This document shows positions 30,638-38,851 of a DNA stretch of 64,000 nucleotides, one piece after another; position 1 is the first letter of the stretch, and the number at the start of each line of letters is the position of its first letter. Both the position numbers and the translations under genes were made by a program. Origin of the DNA: a bacterium HR33 (GTDB taxonomy: Bacteria; Gemmatimonadota; Gemmatimonadetes; Gemmatimonadales; GWC2-71-9). Under the pieces are notes generated by a model. That model saw only the letters and a program-made list of their open reading frames with translations. It was not told where the DNA came from and did not search any database. Location of the stretch: NCBI GenBank assembly GCA_002923375.1, contig BEIJ01000001.1:310001-374000 (forward strand), in the 5' to 3' direction.

Positions 30638-31178
30638 CCTGAGCGCGGCCCTGGGCGCAGCCGTGCCGGCGATTTGTCTAGCCCAGGTTGCGATCCATCC
30701 CTTGATCACTTCCCCGGGTTCTTGGGAACGCTTTGCCATCCGGGTGGCCAACCGGTGGGAAACCGCGATCACCGGAGTGAGCGTCAGAGTTCCCGACGCA
30801 GTGACCATCCTGGGCGTGGAGCCGCTTCCGGGTTGGACCTTCACGGTCCAGGAAGGCAGCGAGACCAGCCCCGCATCGATCACTTGGCAGGGCGGCGCCG
30901 TTGCGCGCGGGGAATTTCTCGAATTCTCTTTCCTCGGGCGCGTAGCGGGAGACGCCCGCAGGACCGATCTGGTATTTCCGGTAACCCTTGTCCAATCCGA
31001 CGGGCGAGCTCTGGAGTGGAGCAGTCCTCCGGGCCAGGAACGACCGGCGCCAAGGGTGAGGATCGTCGGCACTACTCAGCTGTCGCCCTGGGGTGCCCTG
31101 GCGCTGGCGGGAGCGGCCTTCGTGACCGCGGTGCTGGCGCTGATCTTGGTCCTGAGCCGCCGCAGAGCAGCGGTTTAG
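30597..31178 (+). CDS. YcnI-like (DUF1775) exported protein with C-terminal membrane helix
   Basis: A 193-residue protein. GAGGAGG lies eight bases before the ATG inside the UDG gene, so the 41-base overlap is credible. Signal peptide (NLSAALGAAVPAICLAQ), a beta-sandwich with IHPLITSPGSWERFAIRVANR, VRVPDAVTILGVEPLPGWTF and ITWQGGAVARGEFLEFSF, then a C-terminal helix (WGALALAGAAFVTAVLALILVL) and a basic tail. YcnI-type domains bind copper through an N-terminal His. Here the His is four residues into the mature chain, so copper binding is uncertain. Confidence 0.75.
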   Translation: MACSKKLASFWTINLSAALGAAVPAICLAQVAIHPLITSPGSWERFAIRVANRWETAITGVSVRVPDAVTILGVEPLPGWTFTVQEGSETSPASITWQGGAVARGEFLEFSFLGRVAGDARRTDLVFPVTLVQSDGRALEWSSPPGQERPAPRVRIVGTTQLSPWGALALAGAAFVTAVLALILVLSRRRAAV

Positions 31179-32086
31179 GACTCTTTTTTGCGGAGTACGG
31201 AATCGGCGGGAGCCAGCTGGTTCATGCGCCAGCTGTCGATCCGGTACACGATGTCGCCGCCCGCTTTCTTAGCCCACCAGTTGTAGCCCAGAGAATCGAA
31301 CAGCAACTCTAGGAGGGGACCGCTCTTGCCTACCAGGACGACCTTTCTATCCGGGCGGTCGAAATCCACCGAATCTTCTTGGGCCGCCGTGGGAAAGCCG
31401 CCGGCTCTGAGATTCCGGTACTCGTCCAGCATGCGGCGCACTTCCGCGGTGTCTGCTGCAGCTCCACCCTGAAGCTCCCATCCCTCGCCGCTCCTCCGGA
31501 GGGTATAGCGGCGGCCGCGCCGTTCCACCCTGATTTCCTGGACGCTGTCCGGCTCGATTTCGGCGATACGTTTGTCTCGCCACTCGTCCACATAGCGCTC
31601 CACCACGTTGGCCAAGTCGCCCCGCAGCAGGTATACCTCGTCGGCTCCGGCATTCCTCACGTAAGCTCCCTGGTAGCCAGGACCGCGGTTACCCACCACC
31701 AACTCCGCCAATACCCGGTCACCTTTTACAAAACGGACCCGCTTGCCCGATGCGGAATCGATCCCCATGCGGGAATGAGAGGCTCGGTTGGTGGCGGCCA
31801 GCTCCGCTACGCTAGATTCCGACAGCGCCTTGAACAGGCTTTCCACTGCATCGGGGGCGGCCGGACGCCCGTTCACGGTCCACTCGGTGGCCGATTGCTT
31901 CGCCAAAACGATCGTGTCGGAGCTCCGGTATATTGCCACGGTGTCCACGTCTTCCCGGTTCAGCGCCGGCAGGGCGAAGTCGCCTCCCAACTCGTCCCCC
32001 GACCCGGAAAGCACCTCGGTCAAGCCCCACAGCACCAAGGCCACCGCGAGGGCAGCCGCTATCCTTTTAAGTTGCCGGGCGGTCAT
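31175..32086 (-). CDS. DUF4340 protein (GldG-system partner)
   Basis: A 303-residue protein with one N-terminal membrane helix (IAAALAVALVLWGLTEVL) and a repeated beta-rich DUF4340 architecture: NREDVDTVAIYRSSDTIVLAKQSATEWTVNG early, then EIRVERRGRRYTLRRSGEGWELQG. The ATG overlaps the GldFG stop (ATGA), and the C-terminus overlaps the convergent YcnI-like gene by TTAG. DUF4340 proteins commonly accompany Gld-type ABC genes; their role is unknown, probably on the periplasmic side of the complex. Confidence 0.85.
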   Translation of the reverse strand: MTARQLKRIAAALAVALVLWGLTEVLSGSGDELGGDFALPALNREDVDTVAIYRSSDTIVLAKQSATEWTVNGRPAAPDAVESLFKALSESSVAELAATNRASHSRMGIDSASGKRVRFVKGDRVLAELVVGNRGPGYQGAYVRNAGADEVYLLRGDLANVVERYVDEWRDKRIAEIEPDSVQEIRVERRGRRYTLRRSGEGWELQGGAAADTAEVRRMLDEYRNLRAGGFPTAAQEDSVDFDRPDRKVVLVGKSGPLLELLFDSLGYNWWAKKAGGDIVYRIDSWRMNQLAPADSVLRKKES

Positions 32087-34353
32087 TGTTCGACTCCTCC
32101 CGCTACACTCTTCAAAGGCCGGTAGGGCTGAGACTGGAGTCTGCGGCGCCGCAGCCACTGGGCAGCACCGGCCAACACCAAAAGGACCGGGACGCCGGCC
32201 ACGTTGGCGTACTTGACCGATTCCCGCACAAAGGTGCTTTCAAAAACCAGCGGCGGCGGCGTGCGGCTCTTGGCGCGGATCGCTATGAGCGATTCGTCTT
32301 CGGCCAGCCAGTCAATGGCATTGAGGACGAACGCCAGGTTTTCCGGTGCGTTCTGTACGTTGCGATCCGCCACTATGTCCGAGTTTCCGATTACCACCAC
32401 CCGCCCCCGGGGTCGCTGGCCGGAAGCTCCGGAATCTTCTTCCCCGTCCGCGGCCAGCGGATTCACCATCACCGCCAGCAGTCTGGGGGCCAAGCTGTCG
32501 GTCTCGAACTGCTGCCGGGGCTCGAGGAATACTTCCGAGGTCTTCACTCCGGAAGCGCGAGAGGAGACCAACAAGGGCGTGACGGTACCCGGGCGGGCCT
32601 TGCTGGTATCGACGCTGCTGGTCCACGGCAGGAACACGCCGTCTATTTCCTCGTTAATCACCGATGCTTGGGTGCTGAGCGCTCGAACCCAGAAGGGATA
32701 AGCCATGAGCAAGCGCCCGAACTGAACCGGGACGGCCACCCGCTCGTTGGACGCCAGGTCGTAAACCATGTCCGACCTGATGGAGACGCCGTAAGGTTCT
32801 AGAACCTTGTTCCAAGTCACGTCCCGCGGCGTGGCAAAGAACGAACGATCCGGGATGTCCATACCGCTGGCCATGATCAGGGCGTTGCCCCCGTCAGCCA
32901 GGTATTTCCTGAAATGCTCCACCTGGGCGTCGCTCAGCGAGAAGGGCATCCCGGCGATGACTACCAGGGAGATATCGGACGGCGGTTCCGAGTCGGTGCT
33001 GAAGCTCAGAGTGCGAACGTCGTAATTCTCCTCTAGCTGTTCCCGCAAAGCGTCGAACGTGCGCCCCACGGTGGGATTGGTCCCGAAGGTTGCCAGCCCC
33101 AGCTTGGGACGGTCGGTCACGGTGAGCGAGCGGATCAAAGAGGAGAGGCGGTACTCCAGATCCTCGGTCCGCTGCACGAAAGGAATGGTTTTGCTCTGGC
33201 CGGCGTACTGGACGGCTATACCGAGATACCCTTCCTTGACCCGCAGCTCGGACTGACCCATCACGTTGAATTGCACCGACGGAATCCCCAGGTTGCGCGC
33301 GTCCTGGAGGGCGGTGCTGTCGGAGGAGGGATCCAGGGTCACCAGCCGCACCTTTCCCCTGCCGGCAGCGCGGTAATCGCCCAGCATGTCGCGCAGGTCC
33401 CGCTGGAGGAGGGCGATCTCCGGCGGGAGCTCCTTGGATACGAAAAGCTTTATGGTGAGAATGTCGGGAAGATTACCCAGAAGTTGCTTGGTGGCTCGCG
33501 ACAGGGTGTAAGCTTTTCCCGGCGTAAGATCCAGCCGCCCCCCTATGTGCTGGCCGAAGAGGTTGACCACCACCAGAGTAGCCACGATCAGGCTCACGCC
33601 CAGCCGCAGCCGGCCCCAAGTTTCGCCTTTCCGGGTCAGCTTCCGCCGCATGAGAACCAAATACGCCAGCGAGAGGAAGATGGCGGCCAGGGTGGCGAAG
33701 TAGACCGCATCCCTGAGATCGATGACGCCGCGGGCGATATTGGCGAAGTGCGACAGCACGCCCAGTTGCGCCGCGATCGTGCCCAGCAAAGGCGGAAGTC
33801 CCACCAACAGCGGGTCCAGCCCTACCAGGATCAGCAGGAACGTCACGCCGGCGGCGACTATGAACGCAGTTATCTGGTTGGGACTGAGGCTCGAGGCCCA
33901 CAACCCGACTCCCGCCAACCCCGCACCGAGGAGCGCTCCTCCTACGTACTGTGCTACGATGATTCCGACTTGGAGATCCGCACCGAGGGACAACCCGATC
34001 GGAATGGGGAGGGTCAGAGCCAGGGCGATCCAGATGAAGAGCACCTGGCCCAGATATTTACCCAAAAGCAGCTCCAGCTCGGTTATGGGCTGCGCCAGCA
34101 ACACCTCCAGCGTCCCCTGCCGGGTCTCCTCCGCGATGGCCCTCATCGTGACGGCGGGTACGAAGAACAGAAACATCCACGGCAGAAGATCGAACATCGG
34201 CCGCAGCGTGGCGGCGCGCAGCATGTACGCCTGGCGGAAAAACAGGAAGTCGCTTACCGCTATGAAGACGACCAGCAGGATGTAACCCGTGGGGTGGTCG
34301 AACATCCCCTTCAGTTCCCGCCGGGCCAGAATGGCTATGGTCTTGAGGTTCAT
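32083..34353 (-). CDS. Fused GldF/GldG-type ABC permease
   Basis: A 756-residue protein. The first 235 residues are an ABC-2 permease of the GldF type (ELKGMFDHPTGYILLVVF, RQGTLEVLLAQPITELELLLGKYL, six hydrophobic helices). Then comes a GldG-type part (membrane helix VSLIVATLVVVNLF, DLTPGKAYTLSRATKQLLGNLPDILTIKLFVSK and the periplasmic ABC_transp_aux domain with VVIAGMPFSLSDAQVEHFRKYLADGGNALIMASG), ending in a C-terminal helix. In flavobacteria GldF and GldG are separate. The start at 34353 gives ATGA overlap with the ATPase. Exporter substrate unknown. Confidence 0.88.
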   Translation of the reverse strand: MNLKTIAILARRELKGMFDHPTGYILLVVFIAVSDFLFFRQAYMLRAATLRPMFDLLPWMFLFFVPAVTMRAIAEETRQGTLEVLLAQPITELELLLGKYLGQVLFIWIALALTLPIPIGLSLGADLQVGIIVAQYVGGALLGAGLAGVGLWASSLSPNQITAFIVAAGVTFLLILVGLDPLLVGLPPLLGTIAAQLGVLSHFANIARGVIDLRDAVYFATLAAIFLSLAYLVLMRRKLTRKGETWGRLRLGVSLIVATLVVVNLFGQHIGGRLDLTPGKAYTLSRATKQLLGNLPDILTIKLFVSKELPPEIALLQRDLRDMLGDYRAAGRGKVRLVTLDPSSDSTALQDARNLGIPSVQFNVMGQSELRVKEGYLGIAVQYAGQSKTIPFVQRTEDLEYRLSSLIRSLTVTDRPKLGLATFGTNPTVGRTFDALREQLEENYDVRTLSFSTDSEPPSDISLVVIAGMPFSLSDAQVEHFRKYLADGGNALIMASGMDIPDRSFFATPRDVTWNKVLEPYGVSIRSDMVYDLASNERVAVPVQFGRLLMAYPFWVRALSTQASVINEEIDGVFLPWTSSVDTSKARPGTVTPLLVSSRASGVKTSEVFLEPRQQFETDSLAPRLLAVMVNPLAADGEEDSGASGQRPRGRVVVIGNSDIVADRNVQNAPENLAFVLNAIDWLAEDESLIAIRAKSRTPPPLVFESTFVRESVKYANVAGVPVLLVLAGAAQWLRRRRLQSQPYRPLKSVAGGVEQ

Positions 34354-35297
34354 CCCTGCTCCCCCGCTGCCTCTGCGGTGAGTTGCCGGAACAAAGCCTC
34401 CAGATTGCCTCTTTCCTGATGGAGCTCGTAGAGCGTCCAGCCGCACTCCTTGGCCAGCTCGAAGATCTTGGGCCTGAGATCTTCGTCGGTGTTGGCCGTA
34501 ACGGTCACCGCCACCCTGTCTCCCTGAGCCGAGCGCCGGGTGACTCCGCCTACTCCCTCCAAGCGGCCCAACCGCTCGGCCACATCGGTCCCCGCCGCCT
34601 CCACCTGTATCTCCACCGAACCCTCGGCGCGGGTCACCAGTTCGTCCACCGTTCCGTCCGCTACGATGCGCCCCCGGTGAATGATCAAGAGCCTGGAGCA
34701 GGTCTGCTGCACCTCGGGAAGGACGTGGGTCGAGAGGATCACCGTGCGGTCCTTCCCCAGGGCGCTTATCAGCCGCCGGATTTCCACCCGCTGGTTGGGA
34801 TCCAGACCCTCGGTGGGCTCGTCCAGGATCAGAAGATCGGGGCGGTGAAGAATAGCCTGTGCCAGCCCCACCCTTTGGCGAAAACCCTTGGAGAGCTGGT
34901 TGATGGGGCGGTAGAAAACGCTCTCGATGGAGGTCGCGGCCACCGCCTCGTCTATAGCGTCGTCCTGTTCCTTCCCCTCGAGCTCCCTCAGCGCCGCCGC
35001 GAACCTCAGGTATTCGGCCACCAGCATATCCCCGTAGAGGGGATTGTTCTCCGCCAGGTAACCGATCCTGCGCTTGGCCTCTCTCGCCGCCGCGCTCAAG
35101 GGAACTCCGTCGAAGAGGATCTCCCCCGAGTCGGGCTCGATGTACTGGGTGATCATTCGCATGGTGGTGGACTTGCCGGCGCCGTTGGGCCCGAGGAATC
35201 CCACCACCTGGCCCCGATCCACCGAAAAAGAGATCTCGTCTACGGCTTTCACGCCGTTGAACGCTTTGGTGACAGAATTCAGGGTAAGGAGTGACAT
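34350..35297 (-). CDS. GldA-like ABC transporter ATP-binding protein
   Basis: A 315-residue ATPase: Walker A GPNGAGKST (about 37-45), signature LSKGFRQRVGLAQ, Walker B LLILDEPTEGLDPNQR, switch STHVLPEV, and a C-terminal extension of about 85 residues. The Q-loop glutamate-rich segment YLAENNPLYGDM is typical of GldA and gliding-type ATPases. First gene of the ATPase, GldFG, DUF4340 operon, each joined by ATGA. Gliding is not implied, since many non-gliding bacteria keep this system. Confidence 0.92.
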   Translation of the reverse strand: MSLLTLNSVTKAFNGVKAVDEISFSVDRGQVVGFLGPNGAGKSTTMRMITQYIEPDSGEILFDGVPLSAAAREAKRRIGYLAENNPLYGDMLVAEYLRFAAALRELEGKEQDDAIDEAVAATSIESVFYRPINQLSKGFRQRVGLAQAILHRPDLLILDEPTEGLDPNQRVEIRRLISALGKDRTVILSTHVLPEVQQTCSRLLIIHRGRIVADGTVDELVTRAEGSVEIQVEAAGTDVAERLGRLEGVGGVTRRSAQGDRVAVTVTANTDEDLRPKIFELAKECGWTLYELHQERGNLEALFRQLTAEAAGEQG

Positions 35298-35325
35298 GGC
35301 CGGAAGCTAGCCTCGGAACGGCGAG

Positions 35326-35355
35326 ATTCTAACAACCGCCGCCCCCCCGATTCAA
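35326..35355 (-). promoter_or_regulatory. Promoter of the GldA/GldFG/DUF4340 operon
   Basis: Minus strand: TTGAAT (35355-35350), 18-base spacer, TAGAAT (35331-35326). The -10 and -35 each differ slightly from consensus. The leader to the ATG at 35297 is about 22 bases. Confidence 0.6.
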
Positions 35356-35369
35356 GGGGAGGCAGGGCG

Positions 35370-36815
35370 CTACGGAGAGCGCCGCAGGATCGAGTAAACC
35401 GACACCAAATCGGCGCGAAGCGCGACCACGCGGCCGCCTTCCCGCTCGAACCGAAGCCGCAGGTTCCCCCGCTCGAAGGTGTCCCGGCCCAGGTACGACA
35501 GCGGAGCCGGCTGTCCGTCCCCGACCCGAGCCGCCAGTCCTCCGGTCGCGCTGTCGGCCAAAATCTCGATCACCAACTCCCGCCCCCGCCCTACCCCGCG
35601 GTAGCGTCCCGCATAGTCCGCCGCCGAACCGCTGAAGGGAATTCCTCTAGTCGGCTCCGGACCGAAAATCGCTTCGGCGATCGCGCGGCTGATTTGGCCG
35701 GGCGCCACCGGGCCGGCGGTGTTGATCAGTACGGCCACGGTGAGCGTGTCGTCGGGGAAGTACTTGAGATCGCTCAGAAATCCGTTGATTCCACCGCCGT
35801 GGTGAATCACGCGGCGCCCGAGCATGGAGTCCACCACCAGACCCTTGGCGTAGCGCAGCCGAGTACCGTCGTTGAGGGTGCCAGGGGTGATCAACTCCCG
35901 GTAAGAATCCGGAGCCAAGATCTTACCTCCGTGAAGAGCCTTGTTCCAAGCAACCAGATCCCGGGCCGTAGAACAGAGAGAACCGGCCGCATAGGGCCAG
36001 GTGTGATCCAAATAAGCAGCCCTCATCAGTCCCAAGGGTCCCATGTCGTACCCGTGGGCCCGCCGCTTGATCACCGCCCGCTCGCTGCAGTATCGCGAGT
36101 CTTGCATACCCGCGGGCCCGAACAGATGCCTTCTCACGTACTCCTCGTACGGGAGACCGCTGGCCCTCTCTATCACGAGACCGAGGAGGAAGTACCCGGA
36201 GTTGCTGTACACCATCGCCTCGCCCGGCGGGAAGTCCAGGGGCTTGGAACCGATCAAGGCCAGCAGAGTGTCCCGGGGGAGCTTGCGCATCGAAAGCTCG
36301 GCGAACTCAGGGAATTCGGTGTAGCCGGGAATTCCCGAAGTATGATCCAGAAGGCGCCGGAGGGTTATGCGATAGCCCCGCGCGGGGAAGTCAGGCAGGT
36401 ACTTGGTGATGTCGTCGTCCAGGCTGAGCTTGCCTTCTTCCGCCAACTTCAAAATGGCCGCGGCGGTGAACTGCTTGGTAATCGAGCCGATTTCGTAAAT
36501 GGCCCGCTCCGGAGTGGGAACGTCGAACTCCAGATCGGCGTAACCGTACCCCTTGAGCACCACCGTGTCGCTGCCCCATACGACCGCGACCGACATACCC
36601 GCCGCCTTTCCGCCTTTCAGAGCGTCCGCGACGATCGAGTCGACCGCCGCTGCGATTCGCTTTGAATCACGGCGCCGCGCGTCGTCCTGCGCCCGGAGCG
36701 GGAAGTGGAGAGCCGAGCAAACCAGGATCGCTACCAGGGCCAGGGCGCCCCGGCTGGTTCCCGCGGATCGGGGATAGAGCGATTGCGGGGAAGTTGGAAT
36801 GGTCGAGCGCCTCAT
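35370..36815 (-). CDS. Exported serine hydrolase, class C beta-lactamase fold
   Basis: A 481-residue protein with a signal segment (GALALVAILVCSALHFPLRAQ). It shows the penicillin-recognising fold motifs: SxxK in GSITKQFTAAA, YxN in VYSNSGYFLLG and the C-terminal HxG in VIHHGGGINGFLSDL. The domain extends to about residue 360, followed by a small beta-rich C-terminal region found in many such hydrolases. Substrate could be a peptide or ester; beta-lactamase activity is not implied. Monocistronic, minus strand, 54 bases before the gldA-like promoter region. Confidence 0.9.
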   Translation of the reverse strand: MRRSTIPTSPQSLYPRSAGTSRGALALVAILVCSALHFPLRAQDDARRRDSKRIAAAVDSIVADALKGGKAAGMSVAVVWGSDTVVLKGYGYADLEFDVPTPERAIYEIGSITKQFTAAAILKLAEEGKLSLDDDITKYLPDFPARGYRITLRRLLDHTSGIPGYTEFPEFAELSMRKLPRDTLLALIGSKPLDFPPGEAMVYSNSGYFLLGLVIERASGLPYEEYVRRHLFGPAGMQDSRYCSERAVIKRRAHGYDMGPLGLMRAAYLDHTWPYAAGSLCSTARDLVAWNKALHGGKILAPDSYRELITPGTLNDGTRLRYAKGLVVDSMLGRRVIHHGGGINGFLSDLKYFPDDTLTVAVLINTAGPVAPGQISRAIAEAIFGPEPTRGIPFSGSAADYAGRYRGVGRGRELVIEILADSATGGLAARVGDGQPAPLSYLGRDTFERGNLRLRFEREGGRVVALRADLVSVYSILRRSP

Positions 36816-37002
36816 CGCCGGTAGCTCCGGGAGAAATCGTCAATCAGACGCAACAAATCGTCATTCAGATATCTACCCGTTTATCTATTTTATCCATAGG
36901 TTGCTACCCGAATAACCCCGTCCCCCGGGTGCCGCAAGGCTCGGAACCTAGCGCCCGGGTTGCCCGATGCACAACCGAGGTCCCGCTGCCACCAGATCGC
37001 CC

Positions 37003-37080
37003 GCCCCCAATGCACAGGAGATTTCCGGCGCCCCGATGGCATAGGATCTCGGGCCCCCGATGCACGGGGTATCTCGCGCC
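37003..37080 (+). repeat. Three degenerate ~25-bp direct repeats
   Basis: The units start at 37003, 37028 and 37053 and share the pattern GCCCCCGATGCAC followed by AGG, GAT and TCG-type endings (GCCCCCAATGCACAGGAG, GCGCCCCGATGGCATAGG, GCCCCCGATGCACGGGGT). A fourth, looser unit, GCCCGATGCACAACCGAGG, begins at 36962. They lie between divergent genes and upstream of the promoter of a gene whose operon encodes a regulator, so they may be binding sites. Confidence 0.5.
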
Positions 37081-37120
37081 TTCGAGTTGACCCGGGTACT
37101 TGCGCGGGCAGCGTCCGACT

Positions 37121-37141
37121 GTACTTTACGGTATAAAGTGC
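37121..37141 (+). promoter_or_regulatory. Promoter -10 box inside an inverted repeat (candidate operator)
   Basis: GTACTTTA-cggta-TAAAGTGC: an 8-base inverted repeat with one T:G mismatch and a 5-base centre. It overlaps TATAAA (37132-37137), 35 bases upstream of the GTG at 37172. A dimeric regulator bound here would block the promoter. The winged-helix protein encoded at 37722 is the obvious candidate. Confidence 0.5.
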
Positions 37142-37171
37142 TTTGTCACCGATTAGCTCCCGAGGGAGACC

Positions 37172-37753
37172 GTGAGCACACCACTTAGCGAGCAGCAGGA
37201 CTACGCCAAAGAAACGCTGGCCTACATACGCCAGACCATGGAATCGGCTTCTACCTTCACCGCGGTATCGGGGTGGGGGCTGATCGCGGTGGCGGCCGTG
37301 GGGCTGGCGGCGGCCTGGCTGGCATGGCGTAGCGGGGACGGTACCAACCTTGGCATCTGGCTTCCGGCCGCCGTGGTTTCGGTGGCGGTGGCCGGGACCT
37401 CCACCACGCTCAAGGCCCGAAAACTCGACGTCCCCCTTTGGTCCGGAGCGTTACGGAAGATCGTCTGGGGAATGGCACCTCCTTTGGCCACCGGGGCTTT
37501 GCTCACCTACGCTTTGAGCGCCGAAGGCGCGCAGCACCTTTTGCCCGGCACCTGGCTCGCGCTTTACGGCGCGGGGGTGAGCATGGGAGGAGTCTTTTCG
37601 GTAAGAGCGCTCAGGTGGTTAGGGGTGAGTCTGGTATTGCTGGGAGGCTTGGGGCTTCTGGCCCCGCAGTTGGGGTTGTGGTTGCTGGCAATCGGTTTCG
37701 GAGGACTGCATCTCGCCTTCGGTGCGTACATCGTCCGGCGTCACGGCGGCTAG
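37172..37753 (+). CDS. Membrane protein of unknown function
   Basis: A 193-residue protein with a GTG start and AGGGAG upstream. A short soluble N-terminus (SEQQDYAKETLAYIRQTMESAS) precedes five to six hydrophobic helices, including GWGLIAVAAVGLAAAWLAW, GIWLPAAVVSVAVAG, VSLVLLGGLGLLAPQLGLWLL and AIGFGGLHLAFGAYIV. Its 3' end overlaps the regulator gene by 32 bases. This layout, a membrane protein followed by a wHTH regulator, is often seen where the pair is autoregulated; no biochemical role is known to me. Confidence 0.75.
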   Translation: MSTPLSEQQDYAKETLAYIRQTMESASTFTAVSGWGLIAVAAVGLAAAWLAWRSGDGTNLGIWLPAAVVSVAVAGTSTTLKARKLDVPLWSGALRKIVWGMAPPLATGALLTYALSAEGAQHLLPGTWLALYGAGVSMGGVFSVRALRWLGVSLVLLGGLGLLAPQLGLWLLAIGFGGLHLAFGAYIVRRHGG

Positions 37754-38066
37754 CTCCTTGGCGGAGGAGCTCGACCGGCTGATCCACGAGCGGATCCGCC
37801 TGGGGATAGTGTCCGCCCTGGCGGCCAACGAGTCGCTTACCTTCGGGGAGCTCAAGGACATTCTGAAAACGACCGACGGCAACTTGAGCGTGCACGCCCG
37901 CAAACTGGAGGAGGCGGGGTACATAAGGGTCACCAAGGCTTTCGAGGACCGGAAGCCTAAAACCGAGTATCGGCTCACGCCCAAAGGGAGGAGAGCGTTG
38001 GAGGTGTATTTGGATCAGATGGCCGAGATACTGAACGCGGCGCGGGACGCGCTGGAGCGCACATGA
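37722..38066 (+). CDS. Winged-helix transcriptional regulator
   Basis: A 114-residue winged helix-turn-helix protein: LIHERIRLGIVSALAANESLTFGELKDILKTTDGNLSVHARKLEEAGYIRVTKAFEDRKPKTEYRLTPKGRRALEVYL. This is the HTH_34-like family related to ArsR/MarR regulators. The recognition helix lies at about 50-64 and the wing at about 70-85. The GTG at 37722 overlaps the membrane gene; later in-frame starts would shorten the N-terminus but keep the domain. No metal-binding cysteines, so not an ArsR-type metal sensor. Candidate repressor of its own operon. Confidence 0.85.
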   Translation: MRTSSGVTAASSLAEELDRLIHERIRLGIVSALAANESLTFGELKDILKTTDGNLSVHARKLEEAGYIRVTKAFEDRKPKTEYRLTPKGRRALEVYLDQMAEILNAARDALERT

Positions 38067-38851
38067 ACGGAGAACCGAGCGGTAACGGGCGTCCCGGTTT
38101 GCACGTGGGCATCATCATGGACGGCAACGGGCGCTGGGCCCGGCGGCGGGGACTGCCCCGCTGGCGAGGACATTTGGCGGGCGTGGACAGCGTGCGGGAC
38201 GTGGTACGAGCGTCTCCGGAGCTGGGGATCGGCACTCTGACTCTCTACGCCTTTTCGTCCGATAACTGGAAGCGGCCGCGGGGAGAGATCGGCCGGCTGT
38301 TCTGGCTGTTGCGCGAATACTGCAGGAGGGAACAGGACGAGCTCAAAGCCAACGGCGCGCGGGTGGTGGCCATCGGCCGACGGGACAGAATACCCAAGTC
38401 CGCCCTTGCCGCCCTGGAGGAGGCCGAGGCCCATACCCGCGACGGCACGACCCTGCTGCTGAGGCTGGCCATAGACTACAGCGCCCGCTGGTCGATCGCC
38501 CAAGCCGCTCGCACCCTCGCCCTCAAAGTCAGAGCGGGGGAGCTCGAACCGGAGGCGATCAGTGCCGAGATGCTGCACCAGGAACTCACCGGAGGGCTGC
38601 CGGATCCCGATCTTCTGATACGCACCGCCGGGGAGCAGCGGCTGTCGGACTTTCTGTTATGGGAGTCGGCCTATGCCGAGCTGTACTTCACTCCGGTTCT
38701 CTGGCCGGATTTCAGGCGGGAGCACTTGGAAGCTGCCATAGCGGAGTTCCGGCGGCGCGAGCGCCGTTTTGGCGGTCTCGCGCCGAAGCCGCGGCCCGAA
38801 CCCGCAGCGGAGCTTGTGGCTGCGGCAGCGGCGGAGCTGAGGCTGGGTTAG
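38063..38851 (+). CDS. uppS: cis-Prenyl transferase (undecaprenyl diphosphate synthase)
   Basis: A 262-residue enzyme that makes the C55 carrier for peptidoglycan and other wall polymers. Motifs: HVGIIMDGNGRWARRR (catalytic Asp about residue 20), TLYAFSSDNWKRP, and RTAGEQRLSDFLLWESAYAELYF, where the usual RLSNF Asn is Asp. Length slightly above the family's usual 240-250 because of an Ala-rich tail. ATGA overlap with the regulator gene. The C-terminus overlaps the convergent FAH gene by TTAG. Confidence 0.93.
   Translation: MNGEPSGNGRPGLHVGIIMDGNGRWARRRGLPRWRGHLAGVDSVRDVVRASPELGIGTLTLYAFSSDNWKRPRGEIGRLFWLLREYCRREQDELKANGARVVAIGRRDRIPKSALAALEEAEAHTRDGTTLLLRLAIDYSARWSIAQAARTLALKVRAGELEPEAISAEMLHQELTGGLPDPDLLIRTAGEQRLSDFLLWESAYAELYFTPVLWPDFRREHLEAAIAEFRRRERRFGGLAPKPRPEPAAELVAAAAAELRLG

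Larger units (their letters stand above)
36816..37171. other. Long intergenic region with AT-rich stretch and repeats
   Basis: These 356 bases separate divergent genes. 36841-36900 is unusually AT-rich and includes TTATCCATA (36890-36898), one mismatch from the DnaA box. 37003-37080 carries three degenerate 25-base repeats, with a fourth partial unit near 36962. 37121-37141 holds an inverted repeat over a TATAAA box. No ORF or RNA gene is convincing. Confidence 0.6.

Noticed and set aside
36841-37171. Replication origin
   Set aside because: Only one near-match to a DnaA box was found, with no cluster; recF-gyrB lies 8 kb away without dnaA/dnaN.
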